DNA of 64,000 bases from Marinobacterium_E sp035458585. Lineage in GTDB: Bacteria; Pseudomonadota; Gammaproteobacteria; Pseudomonadales; Balneatricaceae. The stretch covers positions 46,879 through 110,878 of the forward strand of contig DATHZN010000045.1 in assembly GCA_035458585.1 (NCBI GenBank), written 5' to 3'. Within the stretch, counting starts at the first letter, position 1. Every line of letters starts with the position of its first letter. The position numbers were made by a program, and so were the translations under genes. The notes under the pieces are model-generated. The model was not told the DNA's origin. It did not search any database and worked only from the letters and a program-made list of their open reading frames with translations. Shown here in pieces: positions 16,464 to 25,325 of the stretch.

Positions 16464-17297
16464 CTAAGATGAGCGTGTATCGATAGGGACTAGGTGACCA
16501 CGCCCCCATTCGATCCAAGAGCCATCATAGAGCCTCGACTGCTTACCGATGCGCTCAAGCCCTAAGGCCAAGACGCAAGCCGTTATACCTGAACCGCTTG
16601 AGACAATGGGCTCGCCGTCACCAACTGTCGCAAAACGCTCCTGAAAAACTTCTGGTGGCATGAAGAAACCGTCTGCATAGGTAAGAGTCGTAAAGGGTAC
16701 AGAGACAGCACCCGGCACGTGCCCAGAAGGAAGGCCTGGCCGCGGTTCAGGTACCAAACCATCAAAGCGCTCACGTGAGCGGGCATCCAAAATGGTCTCA
16801 CGCCCCGATCTTACATACTCACTCATCTGCTCACCGGAGACTACACGCGCGCTCTCAAGCATCCAATGGCGAGGATCAACAGGATTTAGTCTCGTTTCAC
16901 CTGTCTCGGTCTTACCCCCTGATTCGATCCAAGCACTCAGACCGCCATTTAAAACATAGCAATCGGTGAGACCAAAGAGTTTCAGCGTCAACCAGACACG
17001 CGACGCACTGAAATGATTAGCGCTGCGATCATAGGCAACAATAGGCGCAGAAGCATCGACTCCCAGCCGAGCCATGGCCTCTGACAAATAGTTATCAGAC
17101 GGTAACATGTGTGGCAGATCGCTGTTCTTGTCACAGATATCATCGATCTCAAACAGAGCGGCACCCGGAATCCGGAGGGTCTTAAAATCTGAACGGATCC
17201 GCTCTAGATCTGCAGAGAGGTAATAGGTGGCATCCAGCACAACAACCTCATTGAGATGCTGCTTCAGCCATTCAACTGTTACGAACGGATCTTTCAT
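16464..17297 (-). CDS. sseA: SseA-like sulfurtransferase with catalytic Cys replaced by Ser
   Basis: Two rhodanese domains in 277 residues, normal length for 3-mercaptopyruvate/thiosulfate sulfurtransferases. Domain 1 has VVLDATYYL and YDRSANHFSASRVWLTLKLFG; domain 2 has ILDARSRERFDG, GHVPGAVSVPF and the C-terminal YDGSWIEWGRG. The active loop, normally CGSGVTA, reads S-S-G-S-G-I-T-A: codon AGC at 16596-16598 gives Ser234 where the persulfide-forming Cys is expected. All other landmarks are intact and there is no frameshift, so the protein is made but should not form the usual persulfide. It could be inactive, regulatory, or use another group. Downstream of the ferredoxin gene, own terminator. 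Confidence 0.85.
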   Translation of the reverse strand: MKDPFVTVEWLKQHLNEVVVLDATYYLSADLERIRSDFKTLRIPGAALFEIDDICDKNSDLPHMLPSDNYLSEAMARLGVDASAPIVAYDRSANHFSASRVWLTLKLFGLTDCYVLNGGLSAWIESGGKTETGETRLNPVDPRHWMLESARVVSGEQMSEYVRSGRETILDARSRERFDGLVPEPRPGLPSGHVPGAVSVPFTTLTYADGFFMPPEVFQERFATVGDGEPIVSSGSGITACVLALGLERIGKQSRLYDGSWIEWGRGHLVPIDTRSS

Positions 17298-17360
17298 AGC
17301 ATTCGTCCCTACTGAACCGTCTCTGGTTTTAAACGCAACACAAGAATATCAGGAAGTCCC

Positions 17361-17663
17361 TCAATATTGTGACGGGTTTATCTGGTTCAGTGTACGGCTA
17401 GCAGGGAGCTTAATTTTGAGATCAGATCTGGGAAAGGAGGTGCAGAGATAGAGCGTCGCTGGCCCTGAGAGATCCGCACGGGGGTAACGCTGGAACACTG
17501 AGCCAGACAACAACTGCGCATCACAAATCTGACACACACCGTTTCGGCACGCTCTGCGTTGATGAATACCAAAGCTGCTGAGCTGCTCAAGCAGGGGAGT
17601 ATCGGGGTCGAGTTGAAAAACAGCCTCGACCCCTTCGATACTGAGGCGAAACAGATCAGTCAT
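17361..17663 (-). CDS. Stand-alone plant-type [2Fe-2S] ferredoxin overlapping ubiD
   Basis: 100 residues. ATG 17663 overlaps the ubiD stop (17656-17658) by 8 bases, so translation is probably coupled. The cluster ligands are C-x4-C-x2-C in ACRNGVCQICDAQL and a fourth Cys in LYLCTS, the plant/vertebrate-type pattern. In related gammaproteobacteria the gene next to ubiD often encodes a ferredoxin domain fused to a flavin reductase domain (annotated CDP-6-deoxyglucoseen reductase or Fre); here the frame stops shortly after the ferredoxin domain and no reductase follows. Its partner is therefore unknown. Electron delivery to a neighbouring redox enzyme is the likely role. Confidence 0.85.
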   Translation of the reverse strand: MTDLFRLSIEGVEAVFQLDPDTPLLEQLSSFGIHQRRACRNGVCQICDAQLLSGSVFQRYPRADLSGPATLYLCTSFPRSDLKIKLPASRTLNQINPSQY

Positions 17664-19134
17664 CAATCCCGAGATCTTTCCAGATCTCATCAACACGGGT
17701 TTTGGTGGCCTCGTCCATGCTAATCGGCTCACCCCACTCACGCGTGGTTTCACCCTCCCACTTGTTAGTGGCATCCATGCCCATTTTTGAACCCAGACCT
17801 GAGACCGGGGAGGCGAAGTCAAGATAGTCGATCGGGGTATTCTCAATCATCGTTGTATCACGAGATGGATCCATCCGCGTGGTGATCGCCCAGATAACAT
17901 CGTTCCAGTCGCGAACGTTTACGTCATCGTCACAGACGATGACAAACTTGGTATACATGAACTGACGCAAGAATGACCAGACACCTAACATGACACGTTT
18001 GGCATGCCCGGGGTAAGCCTTCTTCATGCTCACCACAGCCATACGGTAAGAGCACCCTTCAGGCGGCAGATAGAAATCCACAATCTCTGGAAACTGTTTC
18101 TGCAATATCGGTACAAACACTTCATTCAGTGCTACACCCAGAATGGCTGGCTCATCAGGCGGACGTCCCGTATAGGTACTGTGATAAATCGGGTCCTTAC
18201 GCATGGTGATACGTTCGACCGTAAAGACAGGGAATTGGTCCACCTCATTGTAGTACCCGGTATGGTCACCGAAGGGGCCTTCATCAGCCATCTCATCAGG
18301 GTAGAGGTACCCCTCCAACACGATCTCAGCACTCGCTGGAACCTGAAGATCGCTACCAACGCACTTGGTTACCTCTGTCTTACCGCCGCGCAGCAGTCCA
18401 GCAAAAGCATACTCTGACAGTGTATCGGGCACAGGTGTCACGGCACCGAGAATGGTTGCAGGATCAGCGCCAAGCGCAACCGCAACCGGAAAAGGCTCTC
18501 CCGGACGCTCTCTCTTCCACTCCCGAAAATCCAACGCTCCACCACGATGGGCCAGCCAGCGCATAATCAACTTATTCTTGCCAATAAGCTGCTGCCGGTA
18601 GATACCGAGATTCTGGCGCCGTTTATTCGGACCACGGGTAATGACGAGTGGCCAGGTCACCAGCGGCCCTGCATCACCTGGCCAGCAGGTCTGTATCGGT
18701 ATGCGATTCAGATCAACCTGATCTCCCTCTAGGACAACCTGCTGACAAGGAGCACTTCTCACCTCTTTGGGCCCCATATTGAGAACCTGTTTAAAGATAG
18801 GAAGCTTGTCCCAGGCATCTTTAAAACCTTTCGGTGGTTCCGGCTCTTTCAGTTGCGCCAGCAGCTTACCCACTTCACGCAATGCAGCGACGGACTCTTC
18901 CCCCATCCCCAGCGCCACCCGCTCTGGCGTGCCGAACAGGTTTCCGAGGACCGGCATATCATAACCAACAGGGTTTTCAAACAGCAGAGCCGGACCGCCA
19001 CGCCGCAGCGTACGGTCACAAATTTCTGTCATCTCGAGCTTCGGATCTACCGGGTATTTAATCCGTTTGAGTTCGCCGCGCGCTTCGAGTTTATCAATAA
19101 AGTCACGCAGATCTCGGTACTTTGGTGATGCCAT
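17656..19134 (-). CDS. ubiD: UbiD, 4-hydroxy-3-polyprenylbenzoate decarboxylase
   Basis: 492 residues, full length for UbiD. The enzyme uses prenylated FMN made by UbiX to decarboxylate the ubiquinone precursor. Seen are MASPKYRDLRDFIDKLEARGE (start of the family), PIQTCWPGDAGPLVTWPLVIT, NLGIYRQQ (prFMN/metal site), and DEGPFGDHTGYY, which carries the catalytic Glu cluster. ATG 19134 has AGGAG at 5 nt. It is downstream of rho, separated from it by a terminator, and upstream of the ferredoxin gene. Quinone synthesis gene in a housekeeping context; no irregularity seen. Confidence 0.95.
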   Translation of the reverse strand: MASPKYRDLRDFIDKLEARGELKRIKYPVDPKLEMTEICDRTLRRGGPALLFENPVGYDMPVLGNLFGTPERVALGMGEESVAALREVGKLLAQLKEPEPPKGFKDAWDKLPIFKQVLNMGPKEVRSAPCQQVVLEGDQVDLNRIPIQTCWPGDAGPLVTWPLVITRGPNKRRQNLGIYRQQLIGKNKLIMRWLAHRGGALDFREWKRERPGEPFPVAVALGADPATILGAVTPVPDTLSEYAFAGLLRGGKTEVTKCVGSDLQVPASAEIVLEGYLYPDEMADEGPFGDHTGYYNEVDQFPVFTVERITMRKDPIYHSTYTGRPPDEPAILGVALNEVFVPILQKQFPEIVDFYLPPEGCSYRMAVVSMKKAYPGHAKRVMLGVWSFLRQFMYTKFVIVCDDDVNVRDWNDVIWAITTRMDPSRDTTMIENTPIDYLDFASPVSGLGSKMGMDATNKWEGETTREWGEPISMDEATKTRVDEIWKDLGIDD

Positions 19135-19162
19135 CTTTGCTCCTAAACAGTGCTAGCGGCAG

Positions 19163-19198
19163 AAAAAACAAAAGGGCGAGTTGTTACGCTCGCCCTTT
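19163..19198 (-). terminator. Intrinsic terminator of rho
   Basis: Stem AAAGGGCGAG / CTCGCCCTTT (19171-19180 and 19189-19198), 8-nt loop, followed on the minus strand by TGTTTTTT. It separates rho (stop at 19236) from ubiD. Confidence 0.85.
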
Positions 19199-19235
19199 CC
19201 AGATGGATTGGGGCGGGACCCCAAATTCACATCAA

Positions 19236-20495
19236 TTATTTACGTTTCATTGACAGGAAGAACTCTTCGTTGGTCTTGAAGTCCTTCAATTTATCAATCA
19301 CGAACTCAGTCGCAGACGCGTCTTCCATTGGATCGAGCAGTTTGCGCAAGATCCACATCCGCTGCAACTCTTCCTCAGTAGTGAGCAGGTCCTCACGACG
19401 AGTGCCTGAGCGGCGAATGTTGATCGCAGGGAATACGCGCTTCTCAGCAACGCGGCGATCAAGGTGAACTTCGGAGTTACCTGTGCCTTTAAATTCCTCA
19501 AAGATAACCTCGTCCATTTTCGAGCCTGTATCAACGAGCGCTGTTGCGATGATTGTTAGGCTGCCGCCCTCCTCGATATTACGTGCAGCTCCAAAGAAAC
19601 GCTTGGGCCGCTCTAGGGCGTGTGCGTCCACACCACCTGTCAGCACCTTGCCTGAGGATGGGATCACAGTATTGTAGGCACGTGCCAGACGGGTTATTGA
19701 GTCGAGCAGGATCACAACATCTTTCTTGTGCTCGGTCAGACGCTTCGCCTTCTCCAGCACCATCTCTGCAACCTGTACATGTCGTGATGGAGGCTCATCA
19801 AAGGTTGATGCAACTACCTCACCGCGGACGGTGCGCTGCATATCCGTGACCTCTTCAGGTCGCTCATCAATCAGCAGCACGATGAGGTAACACTCCGGAT
19901 TGTTTCGAGTGATACTGTTTGCAATGTTTTGCAGCATCAGTGTCTTACCCGCTTTGGGTGGAGACACAATCAGTGCGCGCTGACCTTTACCCATTGGGCT
20001 CACCAGATCAAGCACACGTGCTGTGATATCTTCCGTTGAACCGTTACCAATCTCCATGCGCATACGATTCTGCGCAAATAGGGGTGTCAGGTTCTCAAAC
20101 AGGATTTTGTTCTTTGCATTTTCCGGCTTGTCGTAGTTAATCTCTGAAACTTTCAACAGCGCAAAGTAACGTTCACTGTCCTTCGGTGGACGAATCTTGC
20201 CGGAGATTGTGTCACCTGTACGCAGATTGAAGCGACGAATCTGACTAGGGGAAACATAAATATCGTCGGGGCCAGCCAAGTAAGAGGAGTCCGCAGAGCG
20301 AAGGAAGCCAAAGCCATCCTGCAGGATCTCCAGCACACCATCGCCGTAAATATCCTCACCGCTGCGTGCGTGCTTCTTGAGAATGGCAAAAATAACATCC
20401 TGCTTGCGCGAGCGAGCCAGGTTTTCAAGTCCCATCTCCGCCGCAATATTCAGCAGGTCAGGCATAGATTTTAGTTTGAGTTCGGTAAGATTCAT
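19236..20495 (-). CDS. rho: Transcription termination factor Rho
   Basis: 419 residues, the E. coli length. N-terminal MNLTELKLKSMPDLLNIA, the cold-shock-like RNA-binding part (DGFGFLRS...YLAGPDDIYVSPSQIRRFNLRTGD), P-loop PKAGKT and the Q/R-loop and secondary RNA-site segments (VLTGGVDAHAL, GTGNSEVHLDR) are all present. Hexameric RNA-dependent ATPase that ends transcription of untranslated RNA. The trxA-rho order upstream is conserved in gammaproteobacteria. Rho commonly autoregulates through its leader; 20496-20640 is leader-length but I see no specific element. Confidence 0.98.
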   Translation of the reverse strand: MNLTELKLKSMPDLLNIAAEMGLENLARSRKQDVIFAILKKHARSGEDIYGDGVLEILQDGFGFLRSADSSYLAGPDDIYVSPSQIRRFNLRTGDTISGKIRPPKDSERYFALLKVSEINYDKPENAKNKILFENLTPLFAQNRMRMEIGNGSTEDITARVLDLVSPMGKGQRALIVSPPKAGKTLMLQNIANSITRNNPECYLIVLLIDERPEEVTDMQRTVRGEVVASTFDEPPSRHVQVAEMVLEKAKRLTEHKKDVVILLDSITRLARAYNTVIPSSGKVLTGGVDAHALERPKRFFGAARNIEEGGSLTIIATALVDTGSKMDEVIFEEFKGTGNSEVHLDRRVAEKRVFPAINIRRSGTRREDLLTTEEELQRMWILRKLLDPMEDASATEFVIDKLKDFKTNEEFFLSMKRK

Positions 20496-20640
20496 TGTCG
20501 TAACTGATGAAGGGCTAGTTGCAGCCGAACGGCTGGGTTGCCGGAAGGTTAAAATTAAGAAGAAGGAGTTCGAAAAGTATCTTTGATAAGATGCATTCCA
20601 ATATATACAGACGTCTGCCGCCTGTCCAGCAAACTGTATA

Positions 20641-20674
20641 AAAAAAGAGCAGAAGTGACCATTCTGCTCTTTTT
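20641..20674 (-). terminator. Bidirectional-looking terminator after trxA
   Basis: Stem AAAAAGAGCAGAA / TTCTGCTCTTTTT (20642-20654 and 20662-20674), 7-nt loop. The flanking A and T runs make it usable from both strands; it directly follows the trxA stop in the direction of transcription. Confidence 0.88.
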
Positions 20675-20687
20675 CGTCGTACTGATA

Positions 20688-21014
20688 TTAGATATTCGCG
20701 TCTACAAAAGCAGCCAGCTGTGATTTAGACAGCGCGCCAACCTTAGTCGCTTCAACATTACCGCCTTTAAACAGCATCAGTGTAGGAATACCACGGATAC
20801 CAAACTTCGGTGGCGTCTCGTTATTTTCATCAATATTGAGTTTGCATACCTTGACGCGACCCTCGTACTCTTTCGCAATTTCCTCGAGTACGGGCGCGAT
20901 CATTTTACAAGGGCCACACCACTCAGCCCAGTAATCTACTAGGACAGGGCCCTCAGCTTTTAGTACATCCTCTTCAAAGCTGGCATCGCTTACATTAACG
21001 ATATTTTCACTCAT
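20688..21014 (-). CDS. trxA: Thioredoxin 1
   Basis: 108 residues from ATG 21014, with GGAG 10 nt upstream; the longer frame to 21041 is unlikely. Active site WCGPC within YWAEWCGPCKMIAP, the buried Asp of VLVDYWA, the cis-Pro of GIPTLMLF and the expected length identify a classical thioredoxin. It reduces cytosolic disulfides with electrons from thioredoxin reductase. Conserved partner of rho in gene order, here with a terminator between the two. Confidence 0.97.
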   Translation of the reverse strand: MSENIVNVSDASFEEDVLKAEGPVLVDYWAEWCGPCKMIAPVLEEIAKEYEGRVKVCKLNIDENNETPPKFGIRGIPTLMLFKGGNVEATKVGALSKSQLAAFVDANI

Positions 21015-21171
21015 TCGTGATTTTCTCCACTGCGTTTGCACGCTTCTATCTTGAACTTGTTAGCCGCAGCTTACGCCCCAGCCAATATGGCTTGCCTATA
21101 TTGATGCTCGATAATAGCATCAGCGGACGGCTCGGGGAATGTTCCTATCCCTATTCCTTCTACCCCCTGAA

Positions 21172-22161
21172 ATGAGTAACCCACGCATGCGAATGAGCTT
21201 CGCTGAACACAGCCGCAAGGTTTACCGTGACTGGTATCAGATCACTCTGACACTATTCAAAGTGCTGATACCGGCGCTGATTGTCGTACGCCTACTCGAG
21301 CAGGCTGGATTTGTTGATCTGATCGCCCAACTGCTGACACCCGTTATGCATCTTCTGGATCTCCCACCAATCGCCGGACTGATATGGGCGACCGCGATGC
21401 TCACCAATATCTATGCTGGCTTGGTGATTATGATCACCTACGGATCCGACTGGACACTCGCGCAGGTCACCTGCATGGGGATGCTGATGCTCGGAGCACA
21501 TAACCTGCTAGTTGAGGTCAGCATCGCCCGCAAAGCAGGCTGCCGCATACTCCCGCAAACCTTGCTACGTATTATCAGTGCTTTCTCACTGGCTTGGCTG
21601 CTCACCTGGTACTACGCAGACGACCCTGTCATGCAGCAACCGCATGAATTTATCTGGCAACCTGAAATACGCGGTGCAGACTGGCTTACCTGGCTACAAA
21701 CTCAGCTGGCCAGCCTTTTCTGGACTACCATCGTAATCCTGGGACTGGTCACAATTCTCCAGGTCCTCAAAGCCACCGGAATCGAGCGTTTACTGGAGCT
21801 CGCCCTAAAACCGCTATTAAAATTAATTGGTATCTCTCAACACGCGCTATCGATGACACTCATCGGCATGACACTCGGCCTGGCGTTCGGTGGCGGGCTA
21901 CTCATCAGAGAAGCGGAGCGTGGGGAATTAAAACCTCGCGAGGTACTCGCCGCGATCAGTCTACTTGGTCTATGCCACAGCCTCATTGAAGATACCTTGT
22001 TAATTGCCTTAACCGGTGCATCACTGACCGCCGTGGTGGGGTACCGTCTGCTCTGGGCACTCGTCATGATCGCCATAATCACCCGGCTTATACCCCTGAT
22101 ACCAGACGCAATTTTAGATCGCTGGTTCGTAACCCGTGTCACCAAGACCGGAGCCTCATAA
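21172..22161 (+). CDS. Nucleoside-recognition (Gate) domain membrane protein
   Basis: Polytopic membrane protein of about 329 residues with two halves each containing a Gate-type segment: residues 30-110 (ALIVVRLLEQAGFVDLIAQLL then PPIAGLIWATAMLTN) and a second with GGGLLIREAERGELKPREVLAAISLLGLCHSLIEDT, written here in two parts of one stretch. The HS-LIEDT motif is typical of SpmA/SpmB-like and FeoB-like Gate proteins. Substrate unknown. ATG 21172 is used; ATG 21139 is in frame and would add a short hydrophobic start, neither has a good ribosome site. Divergent from trxA. Confidence 0.75.
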   Translation: MSNPRMRMSFAEHSRKVYRDWYQITLTLFKVLIPALIVVRLLEQAGFVDLIAQLLTPVMHLLDLPPIAGLIWATAMLTNIYAGLVIMITYGSDWTLAQVTCMGMLMLGAHNLLVEVSIARKAGCRILPQTLLRIISAFSLAWLLTWYYADDPVMQQPHEFIWQPEIRGADWLTWLQTQLASLFWTTIVILGLVTILQVLKATGIERLLELALKPLLKLIGISQHALSMTLIGMTLGLAFGGGLLIREAERGELKPREVLAAISLLGLCHSLIEDTLLIALTGASLTAVVGYRLLWALVMIAIITRLIPLIPDAILDRWFVTRVTKTGAS

Positions 22162-22229
22162 TAAGCACTGCTACTTGGGTTTAACGAACGGATATCATCA
22201 GTCTTGTAAACGCGCCAAACGGAAGAGAG

Positions 22230-22252
22230 CAGGTCGGGCCAAGCCCGACCTG
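22230..22252. terminator. Hairpin between converging genes, possible pckA terminator
   Basis: Ten-base-pair stem CAGGTCGGGC / GCCCGACCTG with 3-nt loop, 7 bp beyond the pckA stop. There is no U-tract in either direction, so it may work as a Rho-independent pause, an RNA-end stabiliser, or not at all as a terminator. Confidence 0.5.
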
Positions 22253-22258
22253 TAGAGC

Positions 22259-23806
22259 TTAGAGCTGAGGACCCGCTGCAATAATAGCAGCGTCTACGCC
22301 TTGGAACTTTTCGAAATTCTTTACAAACTTTGAAGCCAGTTCTGCCGCTGCCGCATCATAGGCCTCGCCCGATTCCCACGTATTACGGGGGACCAACAGG
22401 TTGCTATCAACCGACGGGACTGTGATCGGGACATTCAGATTGATACCGCTAACATGCTGAGTTGCAACGTCGTTGAGCGCACCACTCTGAATCGCCCCTA
22501 TGATGGCGCGGGTCGTTGGGATACTGAAGCGCTGGCCCGTGCCATAGCTTCCACCGGTCCAGCCGGTATTCACCAGATAGACACGTGAACCGAACTCCTC
22601 TATGCGTTTCATCAGCAGCTCAGCATATTCGCTTGCTGGACGAGGGAAGAAGGGCGCCCCAAAACAGGTTGAAAAAGTCGACTTGATACCCCCGCCGGAT
22701 CCCATTTCAGTTGATCCGACAAGCGCTGTGTAGCCTGATAAAAAGTGGTAGGCCGCTGCCTCTTTACTCAGTACTGATACAGGCGGCAATACGCCCGTAA
22801 GATCACAGGTCAGGAAGATAATGTTATCGGGCTCGCTACCCATATTGGTGGCTGAGCGCTTCGCTATATGCTCAAGTGGGTAAGCGCATCGACCGTTTTC
22901 AGTCAGACTGGTGTCGTGATAGTCAGCGCAACGCTGTTCATCTAAGGTCACGTTTTCCACGATGGCCCCAAAACGTATGGCCTCCCAGATGATCGGCTCG
23001 TTTTTGTGACTCAGGTTGATGGTTTTAGCGTAGCAACCACCCTCAAGATTAAATACCGTACCCTTGCCCCAACCGTGCTCATCATCACCTATAAGGTATC
23101 GATCCGGGTCAGCTGAGAGCGTCGTTTTTCCTGTTCCTGATAGACCAAAAAAGAGTGTGGTTGTGCCATCTTCACCAATGTTCGCCGAGCAGTGCATGGG
23201 TAGCACGTCCCGTTCAGGCAGCAGAAAATTCTGCACTGAGAACATCGCTTTTTTCATCTCACCCGCATAGCGCATACCGGCAATCAATACTTTACGCTTG
23301 GCGAAGTTAATAATCACACAACCATCGGAATTCGTACCATCGCGCGCTGGATCACACTGGAAGCTGGCGACATTTAAAATCTGCCACTCCTCTTTATCCT
23401 TTGGATTGTAGTGTGCAGGACGAATAAAGAGATTCTGTCCAAAGAGGTTCTGCCAAGCAGTCTCAGTGGTCATCCGAACCGCCAAATAGTGATTTGGATC
23501 TGCGCCAACATGAACTTCGGTGACGAAATGCTCAGTGTCAGTCAGGTGCGCTTCAACACGCGACCAGAGCGCATCAAACCTAGCTGCATCAAACGGGCGG
23601 TTAATCGCCCCCCACTCGATAGAGTCGGAGGTGCTGGGCTCCTGAACAATAAAACGGTCCATAGGCGAGCGACCGGTGCGTTTACCCGTCGTAACAACGA
23701 GTGCGCCCGTGTTTGCCAGCACACCTTCGCCACGGGCAATTGCAGCTTCCACCAGTGCGGCGGGTGCCAAGTTGAGATGGGTCGTGGAGACAACCTCTTT
23801 AGTCAT
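22259..23806 (-). CDS. pckA: ATP-dependent phosphoenolpyruvate carboxykinase
   Basis: 515 residues. Catalyses oxaloacetate + ATP to PEP + CO2, the entry to gluconeogenesis. The ATP-type signature LFFGLSGTGKTTLS (P-loop), the metal-binding HxxA segments and the IIWEAIRFGAIVEN block are present, as is VNTGWTGGSYGTGQR near the C-terminus. The position beside hslO matches E. coli pck next to hslRO. About 200 bp upstream to hslO holds the promoter. It would turn C4 acids from TRAP-imported carboxylates into sugar phosphates. Confidence 0.97.
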   Translation of the reverse strand: MTKEVVSTTHLNLAPAALVEAAIARGEGVLANTGALVVTTGKRTGRSPMDRFIVQEPSTSDSIEWGAINRPFDAARFDALWSRVEAHLTDTEHFVTEVHVGADPNHYLAVRMTTETAWQNLFGQNLFIRPAHYNPKDKEEWQILNVASFQCDPARDGTNSDGCVIINFAKRKVLIAGMRYAGEMKKAMFSVQNFLLPERDVLPMHCSANIGEDGTTTLFFGLSGTGKTTLSADPDRYLIGDDEHGWGKGTVFNLEGGCYAKTINLSHKNEPIIWEAIRFGAIVENVTLDEQRCADYHDTSLTENGRCAYPLEHIAKRSATNMGSEPDNIIFLTCDLTGVLPPVSVLSKEAAAYHFLSGYTALVGSTEMGSGGGIKSTFSTCFGAPFFPRPASEYAELLMKRIEEFGSRVYLVNTGWTGGSYGTGQRFSIPTTRAIIGAIQSGALNDVATQHVSGINLNVPITVPSVDSNLLVPRNTWESGEAYDAAAAELASKFVKNFEKFQGVDAAIIAAGPQL

Positions 23807-23982
23807 TTATATCTATCCTTCGGGCACTGCCCTATCTACCTGCGAATAAAGACCCAGCCGGCCTCTTTGGGCCGCGTTCATTGACGCTTTGCTTGGGTAT
23901 GGAATGGACCAGATGAACTCTGGTTTCTTATTCTGATGGAACGACTCATTGCACGCTGACAATGGTCTCACAAAAAGCATGT

Positions 23983-24006
23983 AAAAACGTAGCCCCTGAG
24001 GGCTAC
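23983..24006 (-). terminator. Intrinsic terminator of hslO
   Basis: Stem GTAGCCC / GGGCTAC (23989-23995 and 24000-24006), CTGA loop, followed on the minus strand by GTTTTTAC. A wider inverted repeat TCATTGCAC (23947-23955) / GTGCAATGA, the latter inside the last hslO codons, brackets it and could extend the structure. Confidence 0.8.
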
Positions 24007-24009
24007 CTA

Positions 24010-24888
24010 TTAGTGCAATGAGCTGTCATCGTTGAGGTGGCCATCGTTGCGAAAGAGCGCCTGAATATCGGCCGAGTCGAAACGATAAACCTCATTACAG
24101 AACTGACAACTCATTTCGAGCTGCCCACCATGCTCCTCGGCCACTTCGAGCAACTCCTCTTCGGTCATCATCTGCATGGCGTTTGCGCTGCGCTCACGGC
24201 TGCACTCGCACTTGAATATCAGCGGATCGGGCTCAAACAGACGCACCCTCTCCTCGTGATAAAGACGGTAGAGGATCGTCTCATTGTCGAGATCAAGTAA
24301 CTCATCGGTTTTAAGTGTTTGCGCCAGTGCTACGATATGCTCCCAGTCTGCCGCACCTGAGCCAGCAGCCGGCAGTACCTGCGTCAGCATGCCAGCCGCC
24401 CGTTTACCATCAGCGGCCAGCTGAATTTTTGTCGGTAGCTGCTCCGACTGTGAAAAGTAGCGCTCCAGACACTCACTGACACTGGCACCCTCCAGCGGCA
24501 CTACACCCTGGTAGCGCTGTCCCGAGTTCGGTTCAATCGTCAGCGCCATACGACCATTCACCAACAGGCGATCGAAACGCTCATCATCTGGCAAAGGCCC
24601 CTCTTCCACGCGCGCAATCCCCCGCACGTGGTTATCGTGTGTGCACTCCGCCATCAGAATACGCACACTGCCTTCCCCCTGAGCTTGCAAGGATACACGC
24701 CCCTCGATCTTAAGATTTGAGGTGAGCAGGACAACGGCGGCGAGCAACTCACCCAGTACAACCTCTAAGCGTTCTGGGTAGTCGGCGCGCGCAAGCACCT
24801 CAGCGTAGGCCTCTTCAAGCCCCACGAGTGCGCCACGGACATCGATTTCGTCAAAAAGTATGCGTTGAATTTGGTCGGAACTGCTCAT
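24010..24888 (-). CDS. hslO: Redox-activated chaperone Hsp33
   Basis: 292 residues from ATG 24888. The C-terminal zinc switch is intact: CEC in FKCECSRERS and CQFC in MSCQFCNEVYRF, the C-x-C / C-x2-C set whose oxidation activates the chaperone. The N-terminal substrate-binding part carries LTSNLKIEGRVSLQAQGEG, and a TEEELLEVAEEHG segment precedes the second pair. It holds unfolding proteins under oxidative heat stress. Part of the yrfG-hslR-hslO order, 50 bp after hslR. Confidence 0.95.
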   Translation of the reverse strand: MSSSDQIQRILFDEIDVRGALVGLEEAYAEVLARADYPERLEVVLGELLAAVVLLTSNLKIEGRVSLQAQGEGSVRILMAECTHDNHVRGIARVEEGPLPDDERFDRLLVNGRMALTIEPNSGQRYQGVVPLEGASVSECLERYFSQSEQLPTKIQLAADGKRAAGMLTQVLPAAGSGAADWEHIVALAQTLKTDELLDLDNETILYRLYHEERVRLFEPDPLIFKCECSRERSANAMQMMTEEELLEVAEEHGGQLEMSCQFCNEVYRFDSADIQALFRNDGHLNDDSSLH

Positions 24889-24938
24889 TAACACTCTAAC
24901 TCTTGGATATGCTAGGAAACGCCAGATTGTACACTCTA

Positions 24939-25325
24939 TCAATCGTCCCAGAACCCTTTTATGCGCAGCAATTCACGCCGGCTCTTCTTGTTCGGTCTAT
25001 TTTCAGGTGCCGAACCGAGCTGTTTTCGTGCCTCGGCATTGGAGCTACGCCTGTCGATACTATCTTGCGTCTCCCGATAGAGTTTCTGCGCCTCTGGGGC
25101 GCCTCGACGCTGGTCAGATAATGCCAACACCTCAACGACCTTCTCCTCATAGCCCTGTCGTAATTTGATAAGTGCGCCAATCTCCACCGCTTTAGAGCAC
25201 TTTGTCTTCTGACCGTTGTAGTGAACTTTGCCACCATCGATCATCTCTTTCGCCAGACCGCGCGTTTTATAAAAACGTGCAGCCCAGAGCCACTTATCGA
25301 GTCGAACCTGCGCTGCAGCACTCAT
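24939..25325 (-). CDS. hslR: Ribosome-associated heat-shock protein Hsp15
   Basis: 128 residues. An S4 RNA-binding domain at the N-terminus (VRLDKWLWAARFYKTRGLAKEMI and GGKVHYNG) and a basic C-terminal tail are as in E. coli HslR, which recycles stalled 50S subunits carrying peptidyl-tRNA. Its ATG overlaps the yrfG stop in an ATGA, implying coupled translation. Followed by hslO. Confidence 0.95.
   Translation of the reverse strand: MSAAAQVRLDKWLWAARFYKTRGLAKEMIDGGKVHYNGQKTKCSKAVEIGALIKLRQGYEEKVVEVLALSDQRRGAPEAQKLYRETQDSIDRRSSNAEARKQLGSAPENRPNKKSRRELLRIKGFWDD

Noticed and set aside
22230..22252. Confident intrinsic terminator for pckA
   Set aside because: The stem is strong but lacks a U-tract on both strands, so it is listed only with moderate confidence.
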